The notes under the pieces are model-generated. The model saw nothing but the letters and a program-made list of their open reading frames with translations, ran no database searches and was not told where the DNA came from. Below are positions 1 through 5,558 of a DNA stretch of 5,558 nucleotides, piece after piece. Both the position numbers and the translations under genes were made by a program. The stretch lies in assembly GCA_011375245.1 (NCBI GenBank), contig DRMA01000246.1, positions 1-5,558 on the forward strand. The letters are read 5' to 3'. The stretch comes from Thiothrix sp. (lineage in GTDB: Bacteria > Pseudomonadota > Gammaproteobacteria > Thiotrichales > Thiotrichaceae). Positions within the stretch are counted from its first letter, which is position 1, and each line of letters begins with the position of its first letter.

Positions 1-435
1 AAACAACGGGTTTTAAAACACTTACAAGATATTACTCCATGTACAGCAAAAATTCCCTTTGCCTCAACCGTTACTGGAACACTCGAAAATGGCAAACAAT
101 TAAACAATCAATATTGGTGGGATAATATTCGTCAACCTGTACTTTTTGGTAAAGCTATAAATAACTTGTTAGATGAAGGTTTTAACTGCTTTCTTGAAGT
201 GGGTCCTCATCCTATTATGCGTGGCTATATCAATGAATCACTACGTGCTAGAGACATCACGGGTATGGTTATTCCAACCATCCAAAAAGAGCAAGAAAGT
301 ATTGAGGCTATAAAATCAGCCGCTTACAGCACCTATTTAGCAGGCTGTCGCTTCAATGCGAGCCATTTGCTAGGAAAAAAAACATCTTATACACCTTTAC
401 CACACTACCCTTGGCAGCATGAACGACATTGGTAT
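1..435 (+). other. Domain: acyltransferase C-terminal end and post-AT linker (partial)
   Basis: Residues 1-145 match the end of a PKS acyltransferase, which loads the malonyl-type extender unit onto the ACP. Visible landmarks are NQYWWDNIRQPVLF (about 37-50), the conserved FLEVGPHPIM (64-73) and the post-AT linker PLPHYPWQHERHW (132-144), which marks the AT-DH junction. The nucleophile motif GHSxG and the extender-specificity motif (HAFH or YASH type) lie upstream, so malonyl versus methylmalonyl choice cannot be predicted here. Confidence 0.93.
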
Positions 436-3400
436 CCACTTACCTCTGAGGGCTATGATCTTGTTAGTCGCAAACGAGAACATCCTTTACTTGGCTATCG
501 TCTCAAAGATGCTGAAGCACAATGGGAAAATATCATTGATACGACTCTCTTTCCTTATCTAGCAGATCATGTCGTTGATGGTGGCGTGATTCTCCCAGCG
601 GCAGCTTATATTGAAATAGCACTCGCTGCTGCCAAAAGCTGGTTCAATCAGGATGACATCAATAAAGCCAATTATGAAATCGAAAATATTGATATTCATA
701 CCCCCATCGTGCTCGATCACACCAAAGTCGTGCACTTTAACTTATTACCTGATGATGGCTCGTTTAAAATCAGCAGTCGAGATCGACTAAGTGACGATCC
801 ATGGACACTCAATATTGTTGGTCGCCTGATGGGAAACACTGCCCGTAAACCTGCAGAAGCAGTTGATATTAATAACATCAAAACCACGAGCCAACACACT
901 ATTACCCGTGAAGAGCACTACCAGCTCACCGCAGCGGTAGGGCTAGACTATGGTGCAGGCTTTCAAGGTATAGAACAGGTGTGGATTAATACAAAACAAC
1001 AACAAGCAACCGCACAGTTACGTATTGATGACAGCATCAGTACTAATTTCAAACATTACATCTTGCACCCATCATTGCTTGATGCTGGCTTTCAACTATT
1101 GGTTGATGTGTTTTCAACCGCCATTGATTCGGGTAAACAAACCGCATTAATCCCTGTACAAATAGGTAAACTTTACCATTATCACTCCACAGACGTATTA
1201 AACTATTTACAAGTAATCGTAAAAAAACAAAGTCCACAATCCGTAGTTGCTGATTTTATACTTTATAACCAACAGGGCGAGTGCTTAGCAGAATTACGGG
1301 ACTGTCGTTTTAGGGCAATGCAACTTAATCGTAATCAACACATAACACCTTCAAGGTATACCTTCCAAGCTCAATTAATGCCCTTATACGCAACGCCTGA
1401 AGCTGCCCCGATAACAAGCTTAACTGCGATAAAAACAGCTGTTCTTGAATATTTTTCAAGCCAAGATAATAGGACACGTCAACGCCATTATGATGACATA
1501 TTACCCTTGCTCGATGCTGCCAGTTCAATGTTTGCATGGCAAGCGCTTAAGCAATTTAAGCAGTGCCACACACCTTTTACCACGAAACAATTATGTACAG
1601 AAGAACAAATAGATAGCACATACTTACCATTACTACAACGAATGCTATCTATACTCGAACAAGATGAACTTGCTAGTCAAACGAATGATGGGCAATGGAC
1701 ATTGGCAATATCGGCTGACTTACCTGATGCAAATGCTATTTGGTTAGCAATTCTTGGTGATTCATCTACTTATATTGCCGAACTCATCATGCTAGGGCGT
1801 TGTGGCATGCATCTTCATGAAGTACTACAAGGTACATTACAAGCAGATGAACTATTATTCCCTACCAAGAGCAGCATAAAAAGCCATTGGTACACGGCAT
1901 CACCAAGCTATACAACCATTAACAATGGACTTGGTGAAAGCATTCGCCATCTTGTTAATCATTGGCCAGACAATAAGCGTATTCGTATCCTGCAAATAGG
2001 TAATGGTGATACAAGCCTGACACAGCAACTTTTACCCTTATTACCTCCTGAGCAAACCGATTATCTCTTTAGTGATAAAAATAGTGATGTCCTTAGCAAG
2101 GTTAATTTTGAACTTGCCGATTACACATTCCTAACAACAGCCGTGCTAGATATAGAAACCTCACTCACTGAACAGCTCACACAGCAACTTGCCTATCATC
2201 GTTATGATATTGTTATTGCCGCAAATACACTACATCGCTGTCATCATCTAGATAATGCACTAAAAAATATTACCCAACTCCTTGCTCCCAAAGGCTTACT
2301 GCTATTACTAGAAAACCAACCTGATCGTTTCACTGATTTAACCTTCGGTATTGACCCAACATGGTGGATACACAGTGATAATGGTAATAAAGAGAAAGAG
2401 CAGGCAACTTCATCATTACTTACAACAACAGCGTGGCAACAACATCTTGCTGACACAGGTTTCAATAATACAGCCGTTTTGCAAGAACCTGCTGCAATAG
2501 AGGGCGTTGGCACTTTTATGATTATCGCAGAATCACCTGCCTTTATATCCAATAACCAACAAAGCCAGCAACAACCTGAGCAAACGATAAGTTCGTCTTC
2601 TATCAAACAACCATCATGGTTAATTTTTCATGATAACAACACGCTGGAGCTTGCCTACACATTACAATCAGCTCTACAAGAAAAACAACAAGATGTTAGC
2701 CTCATTGAAACACTTTCTCTCCAAGCAACATCTGTTGACAATATTATCCATTTAGCAGGACTCAATGACAATAACAATGACAATAACAATGCAAATACAG
2801 ATACAAGGATATCAACATCCACAATACTGGCATTACAAGAAAAACGCTGCCTTAGCACGATAAAACTGGCACAACAGCTTGAGAAAAACCAAACAGAATG
2901 CACACTGTGGTTTATTACCCGCAATGCAGCAGTGATTGATCAAACGAATAGTTCTTTCAACTTTAACAATACACCTGAACAAGCTACTTTATGGGGGTTA
3001 GGACGCGTATTGATGAATGAACACCCTACTCTACAAAGCTTTATGATTGATCTACAAGATCAAAAAGACCAAGCTGATACAAACATACAAAGCCATCAAT
3101 TAGTCGCCGAATTTCTCAATGCCAACCCCAGTGAAAACGAGATTATTCTGTCAAAAAATGCGCGTCATGTAATGCGAATGCGCAAAAAAGACCTTCAGCC
3201 CCTCTCACAATCAACAGTATCACAACCTCATTTTTGCCTTGAATTCAAAACCCCTGGCCCTTTAAAACATTTATATTGGAAAGCATTACTACCACGTAGT
3301 TTAAAAGCTAATGAAATCGAAATTCATCCTCTAGCAACAGGTCTTAACTTCCGCGATGTGATGTATGCAATGGGTTTACTTTCCGATGAAGCAGTAGAAA

Positions 3401-5463
3401 ATGGTTTTGCAGGCCCTACATTGGGCATGGAACTGGCAGGCACCGTGGTACAAGTAGGTGCTGACGTTAATAATTTCAGCATCGGCGATGCGGTTATTGG
3501 CTTTGCTCCTGCTTGCTTTAGCTCCCGCGTTATTACCGAAACAACTGCCGTTGCGCATAAACCTGAAGCATGGGATTACCAAGAAGCAGCGACCGTACCG
3601 ACGACCTTTTTTACGGTCTACTATGCATTACATCATCTGGCACACTTAGAAGAAGGCGATAAAATTTTAATTCATGGTGCTGCAGGTGGTGTTGGAATTG
3701 CAGCCATACAATACGCTCGCTATTGCGGCGCAGAAATATTTGCTACTGCAGGCAGTGATGAAAAACGTGATTTTGTGCGTTTGATGGGGGCAGATCATAT
3801 TCTTGATTCTCGCAGCCTTAACTATGCAGACGATATTATGGCAATAACCAAGGGTGAAGGCATTGATATTGTCTTAAACTCACTTGCAGGCGAAGCCATC
3901 AATCGCAACCTTGCTATTCTCAAACCTTTTGGTCGCTTCCTTGAACTGGGTAAACGTGATTTTTACGAAAATAGCAAAATCGGTTTACGCCCCTTCCGTA
4001 ACAATATTTCATACTTTGGTATTGATGCCGATCAACTATTAATTCAACGCCCCGCTTTAGCAAATCGCCTGTTCAAAGAAATGATGGGCTTGTTCAACGA
4101 AGGTATTTTGCGCCCATTGCCTTATCGCACTTTCCCTGCGACTCATATTGAAGATGCTTTTCGCTATATGCAACAATCAAAACAAATTGGCAAAGTCATT
4201 GTCTCCTTTGAAGACCAAGCTATCATCAATACACTCATCGTTGAAACTGAAACACCTACACAAAAGGCACTGCAATGCGATGCCAACGGCAGTTACCTCG
4301 TTACAGGTGGGCTGAGCGGTTTTGGACTAAAAACAGCCCAATGGCTGGTAGAAAAAGGCGCTCAACACCTTATTTTGCTCAGTCGTGGTGGTAAAGCCAA
4401 TGATGAAGCAGCAAAACATATCGCTACACTCCGCGAAAAAGATATTAGCGTTACAACACATGCCTGTGATGTAACCGATAAAAAAGCATTACATCAACTG
4501 ATTAACCAAATCCCCACCCAAAAACCATTAAAAGGCATTATTCATGCTGCAATGGTGCTGGATGATGGATTGATTAGAAATATGCAAACAGAACAATTTA
4601 ATACCGTTATAGCGCCTAAAGTTAGTGGTGCATGGCATTTACACACCCTCACTGAACATCTTAACTTAGACTTTTTTGTCCTCTATTCATCAGCAACAAC
4701 GTTTATGGGTAACCCTGGGCAAGCTAATTATGTCTCTGCGAATATGTTCCTTGAATCACTCGCACACTATCGTCATGCCAAACAACTGCCCGCAACCTAT
4801 GCGGCATGGGGAGCTATTGATGATGTTGGCTTCTTAGCTCGTAATGAAAAAACCAAAGCTGCTTTACAATCACGCCTAGGTGGCAAGCCATTACATTCAA
4901 ATCATGCATTAGCGATGTTAGAAAAGCTTATTGTCAATCAACATATTGGTGCCGCTATTATCGACTTTGATTGGAACACTATCCAACGCCTTATGCCATC
5001 AGCACGTTCTAATAAATATGAAGAACAACTACGTCAATGCTCCTCTGCTTCAGAACAAACTGAAGATATTCACACCTTGCTTGCAGACAAAAGCACAGCA
5101 GAAGCTCAGGCACTCATTAGCACCATGCTAATGGACGAAATCGCCCAAATCCTACGTATTCCTACTGAAAAATTGGATACTACTTCCTCTATTTTTGATC
5201 TAGGTATGGATTCATTAATGGGCATGGAACTCGTACTGGCAATAGAAGAACGTTTTAACGTTAAGCTACCAGTGATGGCACTTACCGAAGGGGCAAATAT
5301 CAAACGAATCGCTGAGCGAATTAGCGAACAGCTTATTGGTAATGACATTGAAGAAAATAATAAGACTGATAACATCAATCTTGTTGCTTCACAGCACGGA
5401 CAAACGTTATCAGAAAAAGATGCGAAAAAACTATCAGCTGCTGTTGAAAACAACAAACAATAA
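1..5463 (+). CDS. Type I polyketide synthase, 5'-truncated by the window (AT-DH-MT-psiKR-ER-KR-ACP)
   Basis: This is a multidomain cytosolic enzyme that extends and processes an ACP-bound acyl chain. The frame is open from base 1 and ends at TAA 5461, followed at once by an in-frame TAG. Conserved AT sequence is encoded before the first possible start (TTG at 166), so the true start is upstream. Domains by residue: AT end 1-145, DH 161-441, MT about 470-845, psiKR about 871-1075, ER about 1078-1403, KR about 1429-1646, ACP about 1695-1780, polar tail to 1820. A KS and the rest of the AT are expected upstream, giving perhaps 2,500 residues in all (inferred). All four reductive or carrier domains keep key residues, so full beta-carbon reduction is possible. 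There is no terminal thioesterase, so release must be done by another protein. The family call is very secure; the product, and whether it works iteratively, cannot be read from this window. Confidence 0.97.
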   Translation, partial: KQRVLKHLQDITPCTAKIPFASTVTGTLENGKQLNNQYWWDNIRQPVLFGKAINNLLDEGFNCFLEVGPHPIMRGYINESLRARDITGMVIPTIQKEQESIEAIKSAAYSTYLAGCRFNASHLLGKKTSYTPLPHYPWQHERHWYPLTSEGYDLVSRKREHPLLGYRLKDAEAQWENIIDTTLFPYLADHVVDGGVILPAAAYIEIALAAAKSWFNQDDINKANYEIENIDIHTPIVLDHTKVVHFNLLPDDGSFKISSRDRLSDDPWTLNIVGRLMGNTARKPAEAVDINNIKTTSQHTITREEHYQLTAAVGLDYGAGFQGIEQVWINTKQQQATAQLRIDDSISTNFKHYILHPSLLDAGFQLLVDVFSTAIDSGKQTALIPVQIGKLYHYHSTDVLNYLQVIVKKQSPQSVVADFILYNQQGECLAELRDCRFRAMQLNRNQHITPSRYTFQAQLMPLYATPEAAPITSLTAIKTAVLEYFSSQDNRTRQRHYDDILPLLDAASSMFAWQALKQFKQCHTPFTTKQLCTEEQIDSTYLPLLQRMLSILEQDELASQTNDGQWTLAISADLPDANAIWLAILGDSSTYIAELIMLGRCGMHLHEVLQGTLQADELLFPTKSSIKSHWYTASPSYTTINNGLGESIRHLVNHWPDNKRIRILQIGNGDTSLTQQLLPLLPPEQTDYLFSDKNSDVLSKVNFELADYTFLTTAVLDIETSLTEQLTQQLAYHRYDIVIAANTLHRCHHLDNALKNITQLLAPKGLLLLLENQPDRFTDLTFGIDPTWWIHSDNGNKEKEQATSSLLTTTAWQQHLADTGFNNTAVLQEPAAIEGVGTFMIIAESPAFISNNQQSQQQPEQTISSSSIKQPSWLIFHDNNTLELAYTLQSALQEKQQDVSLIETLSLQATSVDNIIHLAGLNDNNNDNNNANTDTRISTSTILALQEKRCLSTIKLAQQLEKNQTECTLWFITRNAAVIDQTNSSFNFNNTPEQATLWGLGRVLMNEHPTLQSFMIDLQDQKDQADTNIQSHQLVAEFLNANPSENEIILSKNARHVMRMRKKDLQPLSQSTVSQPHFCLEFKTPGPLKHLYWKALLPRSLKANEIEIHPLATGLNFRDVMYAMGLLSDEAVENGFAGPTLGMELAGTVVQVGADVNNFSIGDAVIGFAPACFSSRVITETTAVAHKPEAWDYQEAATVPTTFFTVYYALHHLAHLEEGDKILIHGAAGGVGIAAIQYARYCGAEIFATAGSDEKRDFVRLMGADHILDSRSLNYADDIMAITKGEGIDIVLNSLAGEAINRNLAILKPFGRFLELGKRDFYENSKIGLRPFRNNISYFGIDADQLLIQRPALANRLFKEMMGLFNEGILRPLPYRTFPATHIEDAFRYMQQSKQIGKVIVSFEDQAIINTLIVETETPTQKALQCDANGSYLVTGGLSGFGLKTAQWLVEKGAQHLILLSRGGKANDEAAKHIATLREKDISVTTHACDVTDKKALHQLINQIPTQKPLKGIIHAAMVLDDGLIRNMQTEQFNTVIAPKVSGAWHLHTLTEHLNLDFFVLYSSATTFMGNPGQANYVSANMFLESLAHYRHAKQLPATYAAWGAIDDVGFLARNEKTKAALQSRLGGKPLHSNHALAMLEKLIVNQHIGAAIIDFDWNTIQRLMPSARSNKYEEQLRQCSSASEQTEDIHTLLADKSTAEAQALISTMLMDEIAQILRIPTEKLDTTSSIFDLGMDSLMGMELVLAIEERFNVKLPVMALTEGANIKRIAERISEQLIGNDIEENNKTDNINLVASQHGQTLSEKDAKKLSAAVENNKQ
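481..1323 (+). other. Domain: dehydratase (double hotdog), catalytically intact
   Basis: Residues 161-441 form a PKS dehydratase, which removes water from the beta-hydroxyacyl-ACP to give the enoyl intermediate. It opens with HPLLG (161-165). The catalytic HxxxGxxxxP motif is HVVDGGVILP, with His190, Gly194 and Pro199. The YGxxF motif is YGAGFQG (317-323). The second hotdog carries DAGFQ, with the catalytic Asp361 and Gln365 after LHPSLL. Both halves of the His/Asp dyad are present, so an active domain is expected. Confidence 0.93.
1408..2535 (+). other. Domain: C-methyltransferase insert, SAM loop degenerate
   Basis: Residues about 470-845 resemble the alpha-methylating SAM-dependent domain that many PKSs carry between DH and ER. 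Family landmarks in order: an N-terminal helical part with RCGMHLHEVLQG and LLFP (about 600-624), motif I LQIGNGDTSLT (664-674), FSD (690-692), LDIE (716-719), YDIVIAANTLH (735-745), LLAPKGLLLLLE (760-771) and DLTFGIDPTWW. His745 and Glu771 correspond to the His/Glu pair regarded as catalytic in PKS C-methyltransferases such as PksCT. In motif I the usual bacterial form GAGTGGTT is replaced without gaps by GNGDTSLT, losing the third glycine of GxGxG. The fold assignment is firm; activity is doubtful. Confidence 0.85.
2611..3225 (+). other. Domain: structural (pseudo) ketoreductase half
   Basis: Residues about 871-1075 look like the truncated Rossmann subdomain that precedes the ER in fully reducing PKS modules and packs against the catalytic KR. 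Signs are the strand SWLIFHD (872-878), the strand-turn NIIHLAGL (914-921), LWFITRNA, and the conserved PEQATLWGLGRVLMNEHP (992-1009). There is no glycine-rich nucleotide motif and no Ser/Tyr active site, as expected for a non-catalytic half. An Asn/Asp-rich loop (922-933) is inserted straight after HLAGL, and a Gln-rich linker (853-860) separates this part from the MT. Confidence 0.85.
2764..2787 (+). repeat. 12-bp in-frame tandem repeat (2 exact copies)
   Basis: AATGACAATAAC occurs twice back to back (2764-2775 and 2776-2787) and is followed by a decaying partial copy, AATGCAAAT (2788-2796). The repeat is in frame and encodes NDNN twice, giving an Asn/Asp-rich loop at residues 922-932 of the structural KR half. 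A 12-bp unit changes length without frameshift, so copy number may vary between strains. Confidence 0.85.
3232..4209 (+). other. Domain: enoylreductase (MDR superfamily), NADPH motif intact
   Basis: Residues about 1078-1403 form a PKS enoylreductase, which saturates the enoyl-ACP using NADPH. Landmarks are TGLNFRDVMYAMG (about 1113-1125), the substrate-side segment GMELAGTVVQVG, the cofactor-binding loop HGAAGGVGIAA (1225-1235), NSLAGEAI, and FLELGKRD (1313-1320) with Lys1318 and Asp1320, then QIGKVIVSF closing the domain. It lacks the zinc ligands of alcohol dehydrogenases, as PKS ERs do. It appears functional. Confidence 0.94.
4285..4938 (+). other. Domain: catalytic ketoreductase, B-type LDD signature
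   Basis: Residues about 1429-1646 form the NADPH-dependent ketoreductase that reduces the beta-keto group. The cofactor loop is TGGLSGFG (1435-1442), which keeps all glycines of TGxxxGxG. The active site is complete: Lys1540 in KVSG, Ser1564 in YSSATT, Tyr1577 in GQANYVSAN and Asn1581, with the normal 13-residue Ser-Tyr spacing. The motif HAAMVLDDG places Leu1520-Asp1521-Asp1522 where B-type KRs carry LDD, suggesting a D-configured hydroxyl intermediate. That centre would be lost on later dehydration. AAWGAIDDVG follows at 1601-1610. Confidence 0.95.
5083..5343 (+). other. Domain: acyl carrier protein
   Basis: Residues about 1695-1780 are a phosphopantetheine-binding carrier domain. The attachment motif is DLGMDSLMGMEL, with Ser1738 (codon at 5212-5214) as the predicted phosphopantetheine site. 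It is preceded by helix I (MLMDEIAQILRI) and followed by helices II-III (ELVLAIEERFNVKLPVMAL and IKRIAERISEQL). It is the only ACP in the window and the last folded domain. Confidence 0.95.
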
Positions 5464-5471
5464 TAGTTCAC

Positions 5472-5518
5472 AAGGACTGAAATAAAGTAGATAATTTATC
5501 TACCTTATTTCAGTCCTT
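5472..5518. terminator. Long inverted repeat, probable bidirectional Rho-independent terminator
   Basis: Bases 5472-5493 pair with 5497-5518 over 22 positions around a 3-base loop (ATT, 5494-5496). The only mismatch is A5486 with C5504. In a - strand transcript the same position becomes a G-U wobble, so that hairpin is continuous. It begins 8 bases after the PKS stop codon. The + strand T tract after the stem is short (TTT, 5517-5519, partly within the stem), so termination strength is uncertain. Placement between two convergent reading frames supports a shared terminator. Confidence 0.75.
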
Positions 5519-5558
5519 TAGGCTTAACATAATACTCAGCCTCATCACGTAAATAAGA
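5505..5558 (-). CDS. Possible 3' end of a convergent gene of unknown function (partial)
   Basis: Read on the - strand from the window edge, 17 codons stay open and end at TAA (complement of 5505-5507), giving SYLRDEAEYYVKPKGLK. The other two - strand frames hit stops sooner or at about the same distance (TGA within 12 bases in one). The stop lies inside the right arm of the inverted repeat, a common arrangement when a terminator overlaps the end of a gene. The PKS ends 41 bases away on the opposite strand. I do not recognise the product from this short tail, and 17 codons could be open by chance. Confidence 0.4.
   Translation of the reverse strand, partial: SYLRDEAEYYVKPKGLK

Noticed and set aside
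166..168. TTG at 166 as the start of the PKS gene
   Set aside because: The same frame is open back to base 1 and encodes conserved AT sequence (NQYWWDNIRQPVLF) before this codon. No ribosome binding site precedes it, so the gene is cut by the window edge.
1435..1600. Possible loss of the KR cofactor motif or a frameshift
   Set aside because: These are base-unit residue-range notes for the KR (residues 1435-1600, bases about 4303-4800). The loop TGGLSGFG differs from the common TGGLGGLG, but every glycine of TGxxxGxG is kept and the Lys/Ser/Tyr/Asn active site is complete, so the KR is not considered broken.
2244..2606. 120-codon open frame on the - strand
   Set aside because: It lies wholly antisense to the methyltransferase part of the PKS, whose + strand frame shows clear family motifs. 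The antisense translation is Cys/Ser-rich with no recognisable domain.
3458..3649. 63-codon + strand frame in another phase, with a hydrophobic stretch
   Set aside because: The Leu/Ala-rich segment is an out-of-phase reading of the enoylreductase. No ribosome binding site was seen and the ER frame is clearly the coding one.
5106..5471. 121-codon open frame on the - strand
   Set aside because: It is antisense to the ACP, whose motifs are unmistakable on the + strand. Its translation has the Ser/Ile-rich composition typical of an antisense shadow.

Overview
The window is almost entirely one gene: the 3' part of a large type I polyketide synthase (PKS) on the + strand. It is open in frame from base 1 and stops at 5461-5463, so its 5' end (ketosynthase and most of the acyltransferase) lies outside the window. 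The 1,820 residues present read, in order, as: C-terminal end of an acyltransferase (AT), dehydratase (DH), C-methyltransferase (MT), a non-catalytic structural ketoreductase half (psiKR), enoylreductase (ER), catalytic ketoreductase (KR), acyl carrier protein (ACP), and a short hydrophilic tail. There is no thioesterase. Residue numbers in this answer count from the first complete codon at base 1.

The DH, ER, KR and ACP all keep their recognisable catalytic or cofactor-binding motifs, so the module should be able to reduce a beta-keto group fully to a methylene. With one KS presumably upstream, this is the architecture of a highly reducing, possibly iterative, PKS that makes an alkyl or methyl-branched chain on its own ACP and hands it to a separate release enzyme. 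The MT domain is the uncertain one: its overall fold signature and a likely catalytic His/Glu pair are present, but the glycine-rich SAM loop is degenerate.

After the stop codon comes a long, nearly perfect inverted repeat (5472-5518) that looks like a terminator. The last 54 bases, read on the - strand, form an open frame ending inside that hairpin. This is best explained as the 3' end of a convergent gene sharing a bidirectional terminator. No RNA genes, CRISPR array, insertion sequence or promoter were recognised.

The DNA is AT-rich (roughly 40% GC by eye) and the protein is rich in Asn, Gln and Lys. The bacterial-type domain order with an inserted MT suggests an AT-rich Gram-negative bacterium, perhaps a gammaproteobacterium; this is a weak inference. 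I see no evidence for a new class of system: the gene belongs to a known family, with a few features worth checking.
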